Positions 44,647-54,331 are shown, counted from the stretch's first letter. The stretch is 64,000 nucleotides of DNA from Paracoccus sp. IB05 (GCF_016405985.1 NZ_JAEFCF010000013.1:1-64000), one strand, 5' to 3'. Notes: generated by a model not told the origin, from the letters alone. Made by a program: numbers and translations.

Positions 44647-45816
44647 TCAGCCCTGTTCTATGCCATGCAGGCGGCACAAAAGCGCCATGCGCTCTGTCGC
44701 CAGATCCGGCTGTGCCAGAAGACCGGCCTGATCCGCAAGCCGGAAGACTTCGGCAAAATGGGCAATGCTGCGTGAGGACTGAAAGCCCGCGGGCATGATG
44801 AAACCGGGCTGATGGCCGTTCACCCAGGCGAGAAAGGCGATACCGGCCTTGTAGTAACGGGTTGGCGCGCGGAAAATCTCACGGCTGAGCGGCTCTGTCG
44901 GGGTCAGCAGGCGGTGATATTCCGCGTGATCGCCTTCCGCCAGCGCTTCCAGCGCCTGGGCCGCTGCGGGGGCGATGGCGGCGAAAATGCCGAGAAGCGC
45001 ATGGGAATGATGGGTGCCGTCGCCCTCGATCAGCCGGGCATAGTTGAAATCATCCCCGGTATAGAGGCGGACACCTGGCGGCAGGCGGGCGCGAAACGCT
45101 TCTTCATGCGCCTGATCCAAAAGGGAAATCTTTATCCCGTCGACCTTGCCGGGGTTTTCTGCAATCAGGCCGATCACGAAATCCGAGGCCTCGGCCACTG
45201 TCGCGCATCCCCAATAGCCCGCGAGTCCAGGGTCGAACATCTCGCCCAGCCAGTGCAGGATCACCGGCTCTGCCGCCTGGTCGATCAGCCGGCGGTAGAT
45301 GCGGTGATAGATGTCAGGCGTGGCGCCGAGTGCGGGGAGCGCCTTTGTCGCCATCAGGATCGCCTGCGACCCCGTTGCCTCCAGCGCCTCGCATTGCTCA
45401 GTATAGGCACCGAGGATCGCATCCGGCGTGGTCAGATCAGCCAGCGCCTTGTGATCGGTACCGGCACCCGAGGCCACGCGCGGGCGCAGCGGATGCGCTT
45501 TCGCCTCGCGCATGGTGCGGGTGATCAGCTCTTTCGCGGTCAGCCAGTCCACCCCCATGCCGCGCTGTGCGGTGTCCATCGCTTCGGCGAGGCCGAGCCC
45601 CTGATCCCAGAGGAAATGACGGAATTTCAGCGTGCTGTCCCAGTCGATAGCGGGGCGGCCCTCCCAGGGGTCGCGCTCGGCGAGCGGGGCCGAGACCACA
45701 TGTGCGGCGGCAAAGGCGGTGCGCGCGAGCGGGCGGCGCGGCGCGCGCGGGATCAGCGGCGCGCCGGTGAGGCGGTAGCGCGCCAGCCCTCCGGCAGGGG
45801 TGGGAAGGGTGATCAT
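44647..45816 (-). CDS. DUF993 family protein (dihydrodipicolinate-synthase-like TIM barrel)
   Basis: A 389-residue enzyme-like protein. Family stretches are KFRHFLWDQGLGLAEAMDTA, PVILHWLGEMFDPGLAGYWG and VDGIKISLLDQAHEEAFRAR. The Lys in KVDGIKISLL is at the place of the Schiff-base Lys of the DapA superfamily, which suggests an aldolase or lyase. Substrate unknown. The start at 45816 overlaps the stop of the Dabb gene (ATGA). In this operon it could cleave a keto-sugar intermediate, which is inference only. Confidence 0.8.
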   Translation of the reverse strand: MITLPTPAGGLARYRLTGAPLIPRAPRRPLARTAFAAAHVVSAPLAERDPWEGRPAIDWDSTLKFRHFLWDQGLGLAEAMDTAQRGMGVDWLTAKELITRTMREAKAHPLRPRVASGAGTDHKALADLTTPDAILGAYTEQCEALEATGSQAILMATKALPALGATPDIYHRIYRRLIDQAAEPVILHWLGEMFDPGLAGYWGCATVAEASDFVIGLIAENPGKVDGIKISLLDQAHEEAFRARLPPGVRLYTGDDFNYARLIEGDGTHHSHALLGIFAAIAPAAAQALEALAEGDHAEYHRLLTPTEPLSREIFRAPTRYYKAGIAFLAWVNGHQPGFIMPAGFQSSRSIAHFAEVFRLADQAGLLAQPDLATERMALLCRLHGIEQG

Positions 45817-46133
45817 GCGCCTGCTCCGCAATCGAGGTCGAAGACGAGGATGCCGTCGAGCCCGCCAATGGCCGCCGCGACCAGCCTTGCGCCAAGGGCC
45901 CGGTGATCAGGATGGGCCTGATAGGCGGCCAGCGCCGCCCAATTGTCAAAATCGATGGTGAAGCCATGCAGATAGCCGCGCTCGATCTGTTCGGGGCTTT
46001 CCGAGCGACCGGCATGGATCGCGCCGATCCCGGCGACCTGGTCGCGGATCGGATGCAAAGCGGCAAACAGCGCGGCGATCTCTGCTTCGCTTATGGTTTC
46101 GCGAAAGCGGATCAGGACGATATGGCGGATCAT
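45813..46133 (-). CDS. Dabb (stress-responsive alpha-beta barrel) domain protein
   Basis: A 106-residue dimeric ferredoxin-like protein that opens MIRHIVLIRFRETISEAEIA and has the family strand YLHGFTIDFDNWAALAAYQA with AHPDHRAL. Such proteins occur as small enzymes or as accessories in catabolic clusters. It overlaps both neighbours (GMC gene and DUF993), so all are translationally coupled. Confidence 0.85.
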   Translation of the reverse strand: MIRHIVLIRFRETISEAEIAALFAALHPIRDQVAGIGAIHAGRSESPEQIERGYLHGFTIDFDNWAALAAYQAHPDHRALGARLVAAAIGGLDGILVFDLDCGAGA

Positions 46134-47728
46134 GGGGTGGCTCCTTGCAATCCGTGGGAGGCGCGGATCATGTCGGCGGCTTTCTCGGCGATCATGATGG
46201 TGGCGGCATTGGTGTTTGATGAGACCAGGCGCGGCATCACCGAGGCATCGACCACCCTGAGTGCTTCGATCCCGTTGAAGCGAAGCTGCGGGTCGACGAC
46301 GGCTTCTGGGTCGGTGCCCATGCGGCAGGTGCCCGCCGGGTGGTGGTCGGTTTTGGCATTGCGGCAGGCATAGTCGAAGTAATCCCGGTCGCTTGTGACC
46401 CCCGGCCCCGGCAGACGCTCGGCCAGCACGAAGGGTTTCAGCGCCGCCTGGGCCATCATCTCACGCGCGAGCTTCAGCCCCTCGACCGACATCCGGCGGT
46501 CATAGGGGTCGGCCCAGTAATTCGGATCGATCAGCGGTGCGGCCAGCGGATCGGCCGAGGCCAGCCGCACCGTCCCGCGCGAGCGCGGGCGCAGGAAGGC
46601 GGAATTCAGCGTGACGCCGCCCTGGGGCATGGCCGCAACCCCGGCCTCGATCCCCGAGCCAAGACCGAGATGGAACTGGATATCGGGCGAGCGCGCCGCC
46701 GGATCGGCATACCAGAAGCCGCCGGTCTCGAACAAAGACGAGGCGACGGGGCCGCGTTTCGTCAGGAGATATTGCAGCCCGGCCAGGGCCGACCAGAGCG
46801 GTTTTGCATAGCGGTCATAGGTATGCGGGCCGCTGCATTCGGCGATGACAAAGAGGTCGAGATGGTCCTGGAGATCGGCGCCGACACCGGGCTGATCCAG
46901 CGCCACCGGGATCCCGAGGCTTTGCAGATGATCTGCCGGCCCGACCCCCGAAAGCTGCAACAGCCGGGGCGAGCCGATGGCGCCGGAACTGAGGATCACC
47001 TCGCGGTCGGCGCGCAGGGCGCCGCTTGCGGTCTCGACCCCCACTGCGCGGCCGCGCGCGATCATCAGGCGCAGCACCTGGATCCCGGTCCGCACGGTGA
47101 GATTGGCCCGCCCCCGTGCCGGGCGCAGATAGGCGGTCGAGGTCGAAGATCGCCGCACATTGCGCTGCGTCAGCTGATAATAGCCCACGCCGTCCTGGAC
47201 CTCGCCGGTCATATCGGGGTTGAACGGGATGCCCATTTCCGCGCAGGCGCGAAACCATGCCTCGCAGATCGGCAGGGGGGCTGCGGGTTTCGATACGCCG
47301 AGCGGGCCGCCCTTGCCATGCCAGCGATTGTCAAAGCTGTCATTGTCTTCGGCCCGGCGAAAATACGGCAGCACATCCTCGTAAGCCCAGCCCTCACAAC
47401 CGAGCTGACGCCATTCATCGTAATCCAGCGCATTGCCGCGCGTGTAGATCTGCGCATTGATCGACGAGCCACCGCCCAGCACCCTGCCTTGTGTATACCG
47501 GATCTGCATCCCGTTCATGTGGCGCTGCGGCACGGTCTGCCAGCCCCAGGACCCGATGCCTTTGGTCATCTTCGCAAAGCCCGCCGGCAGATGGTAAAAC
47601 GGATGCCGGTCGCGGGGGCCCGCCTCGAGCAGCAAGACCCGGGTCGCCGGATCCTCTGACAGACGTGCCGCCATCACCGCCCCCGCCGAGCCGCCGCCGA
47701 TGATGATGAAATCGAAATTTTCTGACAT
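46130..47728 (-). CDS. GMC-family FAD oxidoreductase, choline-dehydrogenase-like (copy 1)
   Basis: A 532-residue flavoenzyme. The FAD motif is IIIGGGSAGAVMAARLSEDP. GMC signature 1 is near GRVLGGGSSINAQIYTRGNA. The C-terminal active site contains HPAGTCRMG with the catalytic His and VVDASVMPRLVSSNTNAATI. No signal peptide is present, so it acts in the cytoplasm. It oxidises a primary or secondary alcohol of a sugar, polyol or terpenoid-like substrate. The second GMC in the operon differs greatly in sequence. Confidence 0.88.
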   Translation of the reverse strand: MSENFDFIIIGGGSAGAVMAARLSEDPATRVLLLEAGPRDRHPFYHLPAGFAKMTKGIGSWGWQTVPQRHMNGMQIRYTQGRVLGGGSSINAQIYTRGNALDYDEWRQLGCEGWAYEDVLPYFRRAEDNDSFDNRWHGKGGPLGVSKPAAPLPICEAWFRACAEMGIPFNPDMTGEVQDGVGYYQLTQRNVRRSSTSTAYLRPARGRANLTVRTGIQVLRLMIARGRAVGVETASGALRADREVILSSGAIGSPRLLQLSGVGPADHLQSLGIPVALDQPGVGADLQDHLDLFVIAECSGPHTYDRYAKPLWSALAGLQYLLTKRGPVASSLFETGGFWYADPAARSPDIQFHLGLGSGIEAGVAAMPQGGVTLNSAFLRPRSRGTVRLASADPLAAPLIDPNYWADPYDRRMSVEGLKLAREMMAQAALKPFVLAERLPGPGVTSDRDYFDYACRNAKTDHHPAGTCRMGTDPEAVVDPQLRFNGIEALRVVDASVMPRLVSSNTNAATIMIAEKAADMIRASHGLQGATP

Positions 47729-47752
47729 ATCAGACCTCTGAAGGCGGGGTTC

Positions 47753-48508
47753 TTACAGACGGGGCAGGGAAAGGCCGCCATCGACGGCGATCACCGATCC
47801 GGTGGCAAAGCGCAGCTGTCCGGTCACGATGGGCAAAAGGGCCGCCGCGATATCCGCGGGCGCCCCCCAGCGGGCGGCAGGGACAAGCCCCGCATTGATG
47901 CGGGCCGTGTATTTGTCGCGCACCCCTTCGGTCATAGGCGTGGCGATGATACCGGGGCGCAGCTCGAACACGCCGATCTCTTCGGGGGCGAGGCGCAGCG
48001 CGAAATTCCTTGCCATCATCGAGGCGCCAGCCTTCGAAATGCAATATTCCGCACGTTCGGGGCTGGCCATTTCCGCCGAGACCGAGGTGATGAAACAGAG
48101 GCTGCGATAGTCTTTCGCGCGCCGTTTCAGCATCCGCCGCGCCACTTCCTGGGCGAGGAAAAACGCGCCGCGCAGATTGACCTCATGGCAGCGGTCAAAG
48201 CTCTCCGGGCGCATATCAAGAAGGTCGCCGCGTGTGATCGCCGGCACCCCGGCATTCGAGATGAATGTGGTCAGGGCGCCCCCGGCCTCGACCTCGTCCA
48301 TCAGCGCCGGGATGGTTGCAATATCGCGCAGGTCATGACGCAGATAGCGGGTGCCGGCGGGCAAAGCCGCCAGCGCCTCCTGCACCGGACGCGAGGTCTC
48401 GGGCGCCTCGGCTGCGAGCGTCAGGCGAAAGCCCGCCTGGCCAAGTGCGGTTGCAATGCCAAGGCCGATGCCCTGCTGCCCGCCGGTGATCAGCGCGTGA
48501 CAGCTCAT
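47753..48508 (-). CDS. Short-chain dehydrogenase/reductase
   Basis: A 251-residue classical SDR. It has the cofactor motif TGGQQGIG at 8-15, NAG at the fourth strand, catalytic Ser in FITSVSAEMAS and YCISKAG (YxxxK). The closing GSVIAVDGGLSLPRL is typical. It probably oxidises or reduces a keto/hydroxy intermediate of the pathway. Its start overlaps the next GMC gene stop by four bases. Confidence 0.88.
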   Translation of the reverse strand: MSCHALITGGQQGIGLGIATALGQAGFRLTLAAEAPETSRPVQEALAALPAGTRYLRHDLRDIATIPALMDEVEAGGALTTFISNAGVPAITRGDLLDMRPESFDRCHEVNLRGAFFLAQEVARRMLKRRAKDYRSLCFITSVSAEMASPERAEYCISKAGASMMARNFALRLAPEEIGVFELRPGIIATPMTEGVRDKYTARINAGLVPAARWGAPADIAAALLPIVTGQLRFATGSVIAVDGGLSLPRL

Positions 48509-49995
48509 GCCGCCCGCCTTTCCGTCAGATGCGCGCCAAGCCGCAGCGCCAGCGCCGCGATGGTCAGCGATGGGTTCACCGCCGCCGAGGTCGGCAGGAC
48601 CGAGGCATCCGCGATATAGAGATTGTCGAAGTCATGCGCCTTCAGGTCGGGATCGACCACCGAACCGCGCGGATCTGCCCCCATCCGGCAGGTGCCGCAT
48701 TGATGGCTGGGGGTGCGTTTCCCGAACTCTTTGGTGAAGACAATCGGCCAGCCGGCGCGGCGCAAAGCGGTTTTCAGACGCTGGCTCAAAAGGCCGTGAG
48801 CAGCCATGTTTGATCGTTCCCATTGCAGATGGATTTGCCCGCCACGCCATATCACCCGCGATTCCGGTTTCGGCAGATCCTCTGACATCGTCATCATATG
48901 GACGGAATGATCGGCGATGAAGCCGGCCAGCCGGCGCGGCAGCCCGCTTTCCGCCGCGAGGATCGGCCCGGTCACGCGCCCCAGCATCTGGATATTGCCC
49001 AATGGGGTGCCGCCCTGGCCGCCGGTCAGATACCAGTCATTGAGCTGGATGGTCTTTGCATAGACCGAGGTATTGCGGCGCAAAGGGTTGAAGCCGATCA
49101 CCGCCGAAAGATTGTGGTTCATGAAATTGCGCCCGACCTGGTCGGAGCTGTTGGCAAGCCCCGCCGGGCTGGCGCTGTCCGCTGAGGCGAGCAGCAGTGC
49201 CGCCGAGACCACCGCCCCGGCGCAAAGGCAGATCAGCGGCGCCGAAAGGGTCAGTCTCTGGGCCTGGTGCGTCAGTTCGACCCCGGTGACCTTGCGGTTT
49301 GCGGCCAGCAGCCGCGTCACCCTGGCGCCGGTCATCAGGGTGACATTGGGGTATTTCAACGCCTCTGCCAGCGCGCAGGTCTCGGCATCCATCTTGCCGC
49401 CACGGGTATTGGGAAAAGCATCCCATGTGGTGGCGCCGCCTTGGAGCCATGTCCCGATATCAACGCCGAGAGGCAGCGCGGCGGGGTGCAGCCCCTGGGC
49501 CTGAAACGCCCGGCGCAGCGCGGTAATGGTCGGCTCGTCGGGGACCGGCGGGAAGGGCAGGGGGGCAGAGCGCGGCGGCTCGGTCGGGTCCTGGTCTGCC
49601 GCGCCCCTGACCTGATAGAGTGCCTCGGCCATGGAATAGTAACGTTCCAAATTTTGATAGGCAAAAGGCCAGCCGGGCGTCAGCCCCTCCATATGCCGCA
49701 AGGGCGCGAAATCGACCTCGCGGTAGCGCATCAGCACCGCGCCGTAGAATTTGGAATTGCCGCCGGGATGATAATAGTTGCCGGGGTTGAACCTGCCCCC
49801 GGCCGCGTCAACCCACATCTCATCGGGGCGGAAATACCCGTGGCGAAAGATCGCCTCGGGGTCACGCGCCTCGGGGCAATCCTTTAAAGCCTCGCCCCGC
49901 TCGAGGATCAGCACCCGGGCCCCCGAAGGCGCCAGGGCGCTTGCGAGTGTCGCGCCGCCGATCCCGGCCCCGATGATGATGATATCGGGGCTCAT
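48505..49995 (-). CDS. GMC-family FAD oxidoreductase (copy 2)
   Basis: A 496-residue flavoenzyme. The FAD motif is IIIIGAGIGGATLASALAPS. The active-site segment is TPSHQCGTCRMGADPRG, and the end is IADASVLPTSAAVNPSLTIA. It belongs to the group that includes glucoside 3-dehydrogenases and gluconate or other sugar dehydrogenase subunits. No Tat signal is visible. The start overlaps the ABC ATPase stop by four bases, so oxidation follows import directly in the transcript order. Confidence 0.88.
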   Translation of the reverse strand: MSPDIIIIGAGIGGATLASALAPSGARVLILERGEALKDCPEARDPEAIFRHGYFRPDEMWVDAAGGRFNPGNYYHPGGNSKFYGAVLMRYREVDFAPLRHMEGLTPGWPFAYQNLERYYSMAEALYQVRGAADQDPTEPPRSAPLPFPPVPDEPTITALRRAFQAQGLHPAALPLGVDIGTWLQGGATTWDAFPNTRGGKMDAETCALAEALKYPNVTLMTGARVTRLLAANRKVTGVELTHQAQRLTLSAPLICLCAGAVVSAALLLASADSASPAGLANSSDQVGRNFMNHNLSAVIGFNPLRRNTSVYAKTIQLNDWYLTGGQGGTPLGNIQMLGRVTGPILAAESGLPRRLAGFIADHSVHMMTMSEDLPKPESRVIWRGGQIHLQWERSNMAAHGLLSQRLKTALRRAGWPIVFTKEFGKRTPSHQCGTCRMGADPRGSVVDPDLKAHDFDNLYIADASVLPTSAAVNPSLTIAALALRLGAHLTERRAA

Positions 49996-51104
49996 ACCTG
50001 AATCCGATCTCCGGTTTTCGGATCAAAGGCCACTGCCTTTTCCATATTCACCGCGAAGTCAAAGGCCTGATGGGCGTGGACATCAGCATCCGCACGCATC
50101 CGCGCGATCACATCCTTGCCCGAAAGGGTCATGGTCACGAAGGTGTCGGCGCCGGCGGGTTCGGTCACGGTGACCATATTGTGCAAGGGCTGCACATTAT
50201 GCGAATTGCGGTCGGCGCCTTCCGGGTCGGTGATCGCCTCGGGGCGGATGCCAAGAAGGATATCGCGCCCGTCCCAGGCCGTATAATTGCCCGAGGAAAA
50301 CCCAAGGCGCAGCGGTTTGCCGGCGGCGTCGGTGATTTCGGCCCAGGCACGGCCCTGGTCCACCGCCAGTTTTGCGGGGATGATGTTCATCGCCGGAGAG
50401 CCCATGAAAGTTGCGACAAACAGGTTCGCCGGGCTGTCATAAATCTCTTTCGGGGTGCCGAGCTGTTGCACATAGCCCTTGTTCATCACCGCGATCCGGG
50501 TCGAAAGCGTCATCGCTTCGATCTGGTCATGGGTGACATAGACGATGGTGCGTTTCAGTTTGTGATGCAGCTTTTTGATCTCGGTCCGCATGTCGACCCG
50601 CAGTTTCGCGTCAAGGTTCGAAAGCGGCTCGTCAAAGAGGAACACATCCGGGTCGCGCACCAGGGCGCGGCCCATGGCAACCCGCTGGCGCTGGCCACCG
50701 GAAAGCTGGCCGGGTTTGCGGTCGATGAGATGGTCGATCTGCAAGAGCTTTGCCACATCGGCCAGCGCGCGGTCGCGTTCGGGCTTTGGCGTGCCGTGCA
50801 TCTCCAGCCCGAAGGTGATGTTCTGGCCGACCGTCATATTCGGATAGAGCGCATAGCTCTGGAACACCATCGCGATATTGCGCTTTGACGGGTGGACGCC
50901 ATTGACCACCCGGTCTTTGATCGCGATCTCGCCGCCCGAGATGCTCTCAAGCCCCGCGATCATGTTCAGAAGGGTGGATTTGCCGCAGCCCGAGGGGCCG
51001 ACCAGGACAAGAAACTCGCCCTCTTCAACCGAGATGTCGACGGTGTGCAGCACTTTGACCGCGCCGTAGCTTTTGGTGACGTTTTTGATGTCGAGAAAGC
51101 CCAT
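49992..51104 (-). CDS. Sugar ABC transporter ATP-binding protein (UgpC/MsmK type)
   Basis: A 370-residue CUT1 ATPase. It has Walker A GPSGCGKSTLL, signature LSGGQRQRVAMGRAL and Walker B VFLFDEPLSNLD, then the H-loop THDQIEAMTL. The C-terminal 120 residues form the TOBE/OB regulatory domain (RDILLGIRPEAITDPEGA). It works with the two permeases that precede it on the same transcript. Confidence 0.92.
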   Translation of the reverse strand: MGFLDIKNVTKSYGAVKVLHTVDISVEEGEFLVLVGPSGCGKSTLLNMIAGLESISGGEIAIKDRVVNGVHPSKRNIAMVFQSYALYPNMTVGQNITFGLEMHGTPKPERDRALADVAKLLQIDHLIDRKPGQLSGGQRQRVAMGRALVRDPDVFLFDEPLSNLDAKLRVDMRTEIKKLHHKLKRTIVYVTHDQIEAMTLSTRIAVMNKGYVQQLGTPKEIYDSPANLFVATFMGSPAMNIIPAKLAVDQGRAWAEITDAAGKPLRLGFSSGNYTAWDGRDILLGIRPEAITDPEGADRNSHNVQPLHNMVTVTEPAGADTFVTMTLSGKDVIARMRADADVHAHQAFDFAVNMEKAVAFDPKTGDRIQV

Positions 51105-51108
51105 GGCA

Positions 51109-51987
51109 TCAACCTTTGACAGAGCCCGCCATCAGGCCACGCACAAAGTAGCGGCCCGCGACGATATAGACGATGAGGGTGGGGATGGCGGCAAGGATCG
51201 CGGCGGCGAAATGGACGTTGTATTCCTTCACGCCGGTCGAGCTTTGCACGAGGTTGTTCAGCGCGACAGTCATCGGCTGGGTGGTGCCGCCGAAAGAGGC
51301 GCCGAACAGGAAGTCGTTCCAGATATTGGTGAATTGCCAGATCACACAGACCACGGCGATCGGGCCCGAGACCGGCAGCATGATGCGCCAGAAGATGCGG
51401 AAGAACCCGGCCCCGTCGATCTGGGCTGCGCGGACCAGCTCGGTCGGGAAGGCCGCGTAGTAGTTGCGGAAATAAAGCGTTGAGAAGCCGAGGCCATAGA
51501 CGACATGGACGAGGATCAGGCCGGGAACCGATCCGGCCAGCCCCAGCATCCCCAGCACCCGCGCCATGGGGATCAGCACGATCTGGAACGGGATGAAGCA
51601 GGAAAACAGCATCAGCCCGAAGATGATCGTATCGCCCTTAAAGCGCCATTTCGTCAGGATATAGCCATTGATCGCGCCGAGGATGGTCGAGATCGCGACC
51701 GCCGGCACCACCATCAGGATCGAGGTCAGGAAGTAGGGTTTAAGCCCTGTCGCCTGCACGCCGATCTGGGCGGTGGACCAGGCCGAGCGCCAGGGATCGA
51801 GCGTCCATTCATTCGGCAGCGACATCATATTGCCGCCGGTGATCTCGGAGAGAGGTTTGACCGAATTGATCCCCATCACATAGAGCGGCAGCAGATAGAA
51901 CAGCGCGAACAAGAGCAGGATCAGATAGATGAAAGTGCGGGTGATGCGCCCGGTCGAGACGGCGGTGTCCTGGGTCGCGACGCTCAT
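51109..51987 (-). CDS. Sugar ABC transporter permease, CUT1 second subunit (MalG-like)
   Basis: A 292-residue inner-membrane protein with about six helices. The EAA loop reads YYAAFPTELVRAAQIDGAGF, and SSTGVKEYNVHFAAAILAAI and the ending VRGLMAGSVKG are typical of MalG-type permeases. It overlaps the partner permease by four bases. Confidence 0.92.
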   Translation of the reverse strand: MSVATQDTAVSTGRITRTFIYLILLLFALFYLLPLYVMGINSVKPLSEITGGNMMSLPNEWTLDPWRSAWSTAQIGVQATGLKPYFLTSILMVVPAVAISTILGAINGYILTKWRFKGDTIIFGLMLFSCFIPFQIVLIPMARVLGMLGLAGSVPGLILVHVVYGLGFSTLYFRNYYAAFPTELVRAAQIDGAGFFRIFWRIMLPVSGPIAVVCVIWQFTNIWNDFLFGASFGGTTQPMTVALNNLVQSSTGVKEYNVHFAAAILAAIPTLIVYIVAGRYFVRGLMAGSVKG

Positions 51988-52880
51988 TCCTTCTTCTCCT
52001 TCAGTTCGGAGTAGAGATAGGGGATCATGATCGCGGCGATGGTCATCAGCATGATTACGGCCGAAGAGGCGCCGACGCCCATCTCTTTGCGGGTGAAGGT
52101 ATAGGAATACATGAAGGTTGCGGGCATCTCGGTGGCGCGGCCGGGGCCGCCGCCGGTCAGGGCGATGACAAGGTCGTAGGACTTGATCGCCAGATGGGCG
52201 AGGATGACGAAGGCCGACAGAAAGGCCGGGCGCAAAAGCGGGATCACGATGCGGCGGTAGAGCTGCCAGTTCGAGGCCCCGTCGATCTGTGCCGCTTTCA
52301 GGATTTCATTGTCGATGCCGCGCAGGCCGGCCAGAAACATCGCCATTACAAAGCCCGAGCTCTGCCAGACCGCCGCGATCACGATTGTATAGATCGCCAT
52401 GCTGTTCGACTTGATCCAGGTGAAGGAAAAGCTCTCCCATCCCCATTGATGCATGACATGTTCCAGCCCGATGCCGGGGTCGAGGAACCATTTCCAGGCG
52501 GTGCCGGTGACGATGAACGAGAGCGCCATCGGATAGAGGTAGATCGGGCGCAAAACGCCTTCACCGCGGATCTTCTGGTCGAGGAAGATCGCCAGCATCA
52601 GCCCGATGGCCGTGCAGATCACGATGTAAAGCGTGGCGAAGATCGCGATGTTTTTCAGCGCGACATGCCAGTGGGGCAGCGAGAACAGCCGGACATAGTT
52701 GGAAAATCCGACGAAATCCCAGCTCGGCAGCATTTTGGAACTGGTGAAAGACAACACCACCGTGAAGAGGATGAAGCCGTAGACGAAAAACAAGGTCACC
52801 GCGACGGATGGGGCGAGAACCAGCTTCGGCAGCCAGTCCTGCAATCTCGTGCGGAAATCGGCCTCGGATGCAGATGCCAT
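51984..52880 (-). CDS. Sugar ABC transporter permease, CUT1 first subunit (MalF-like)
   Basis: A 298-residue permease. The first helix is APSVAVTLFFVYGFILFTVV. The EAA loop is GIDNEILKAAQIDGASNWQL. It pairs with the MalG-like subunit for import of a sugar or polyol. A double palindrome lies between it and the upstream binding-protein gene. Confidence 0.92.
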   Translation of the reverse strand: MASASEADFRTRLQDWLPKLVLAPSVAVTLFFVYGFILFTVVLSFTSSKMLPSWDFVGFSNYVRLFSLPHWHVALKNIAIFATLYIVICTAIGLMLAIFLDQKIRGEGVLRPIYLYPMALSFIVTGTAWKWFLDPGIGLEHVMHQWGWESFSFTWIKSNSMAIYTIVIAAVWQSSGFVMAMFLAGLRGIDNEILKAAQIDGASNWQLYRRIVIPLLRPAFLSAFVILAHLAIKSYDLVIALTGGGPGRATEMPATFMYSYTFTRKEMGVGASSAVIMLMTIAAIMIPYLYSELKEKKE

Positions 52881-52929
52881 TTCCCCTCCCTATTCCCCGG
52901 TTGCGGGGCGATCGCGCCAGGGGCGCGAC

Positions 52930-52974
52930 AAAAATTTACGTAAATTTTTGAGCAAATTCCTGTTCAGGAATTTG
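52930..52974. repeat. Two adjacent perfect palindromes between binding-protein and permease genes
   Basis: AAAAATTTACGTAAATTTTT (52930-52949) is a 20-base perfect palindrome. CAAATTCCTG-TT-CAGGAATTTG (52953-52974) is a 10-bp hairpin with a two-base loop. They lie 48-92 bases past the binding-protein stop. They may set higher expression of that gene by stabilising or partly terminating its transcript. Confidence 0.75.
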
Positions 52975-53021
52975 TGGCGCGGGCGGTGTCCGCCCGCACC
53001 GGGATCGAAACGCGGGCGAGA

Positions 53022-54275
53022 TTACTGCGCGGCCGCGACCGCGTCCTTCAGGGCAGTGGCGGCAGAGGCACCATCGGTATATTCGCCATTGAAGACGGCG
53101 GTGATCACATCATAGGTCGCGTTTTTCACCGCAGCCGGCGCACCATAGCCATGCGCCATGGACCCGAACAGCGTGCCGTTGGTATTGGCTTCGGCGAGAT
53201 CCTTGATGCCCTTCTTGCCGCAATCATCGAAATCGGTATCCGGCACATCGGTGCGCGCCGGGACCGAGCCCTTGACCACGTTGAAGGCCGACTGGAAGGT
53301 CGGGCTTTCAATGGCCGAGGCCATCGCCAGCTGCGCTTTGACCTTTTCCTCGCCCTTTACCTTGAACATCGCGAACTGGTCGGCATTAAAGGTCACCGCA
53401 CCCTGCGTGCCGGGGAAGCGGATACAGATAAAGCCTTCTCCTGGCTTTTGTCCGGCTTTCAGGAATTCGCCCTTGGCCCAGTCGCCCATGACCTGCATGC
53501 CCGCTTCGCCATTGATCACCATGGCTGACGCCAGGTTCCAGTCGCGGCCCGAGAAATTGTCATCGACATAGCTGCGCAGCTTGATCAGCTGATCGAAAGC
53601 CGCTGCCATCTTCTCGCCGCCAAGCGCTTCGGGGTCGAGATCGATAAAGGCCGCCTTGTAGAAATCATTGCCCTGGGCCAGCACGAGGCTGTCGAAAATC
53701 GTCGCATCCTGCCAGGGCTGGCCACCATGGGCCAGAGGCGTGATGCCGTTTTCCTTCATCTTGTCGAGAACCGCGATCAGCTCGTCCCAATTGGTCGGCT
53801 CGCCGAGACCGGTCTTGTCCAGCGCCGCTTTCGAGATCCAGACCCAGTTGGTCGAATGCACATTGACCGGCGCCGCGATCCAGTGGCCGTCATGTTTGGA
53901 AAACGCCTGGAGTGCCGCCGGGATCACCTTGTCCCAGCCCTCGGGGCCCGCGACCGCGTCGAGATTGCCGAGCACGCCCTGTTCGGCCCAGTCGGTGATG
54001 TCAAAGCCCAGCATCTGCACGGCAGTCGGCGGGTCGCCTGCGGTCACACGCGCTGAAAGCGCGGTCATCGCCGCCTCGCCACCGCCGCCTGCGACCGGCA
54101 TGTCGACCCAGCCGATGCCCTGCTTCGCAAGATCCTCTTTCAGCACGTTCAGCGCCGCCGCCTCACCGCCTGCGGTCCACCAATGCAGCACTTCCACATC
54201 TTCCGCCGCCGCCATTGAGGCGAGGCCGAAGGTCAGAGCCAGCGCCGAGACCATCCCCTTTGTCATCTTCCTCAT
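53022..54275 (-). CDS. Sugar ABC transporter periplasmic binding protein
   Basis: A 417-residue exported protein of the extracellular-solute-binding family 1. The signal peptide is [20 protein letters not shown]. The mature start [20 protein letters not shown] and [20 protein letters not shown] fit UgpB/MsmE-type sugar binders. The Trp-rich sugar-stacking start (HWW) supports a carbohydrate ligand. The ATG at 54275 follows GGGAGG, and an upstream extension of 31 codons is not family-like. It is the first gene of the ten-gene operon and divergent from a LacI regulator. Confidence 0.92.
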   Translation of the reverse strand: MRKMTKGMVSALALTFGLASMAAAEDVEVLHWWTAGGEAAALNVLKEDLAKQGIGWVDMPVAGGGGEAAMTALSARVTAGDPPTAVQMLGFDITDWAEQGVLGNLDAVAGPEGWDKVIPAALQAFSKHDGHWIAAPVNVHSTNWVWISKAALDKTGLGEPTNWDELIAVLDKMKENGITPLAHGGQPWQDATIFDSLVLAQGNDFYKAAFIDLDPEALGGEKMAAAFDQLIKLRSYVDDNFSGRDWNLASAMVINGEAGMQVMGDWAKGEFLKAGQKPGEGFICIRFPGTQGAVTFNADQFAMFKVKGEEKVKAQLAMASAIESPTFQSAFNVVKGSVPARTDVPDTDFDDCGKKGIKDLAEANTNGTLFGSMAHGYGAPAAVKNATYDVITAVFNGEYTDGASAATALKDAVAAAQ

Positions 54276-54315
54276 CGCATCCTCCCAGATGTTAAGCCCC
54301 TTGCGGGAACGGATT

Positions 54316-54331
54316 ATTGAAACGTTACAAT
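54316..54331. promoter_or_regulatory. Operator-like palindrome of LacI type
   Basis: ATTGAAACGTTACAAT has 7 of 8 base pairs in dyad symmetry around AACGTT. It is 41 bases upstream of the binding-protein start, within the 259-base divergent region, and fits a LacI/GalR-family site. Confidence 0.55.
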
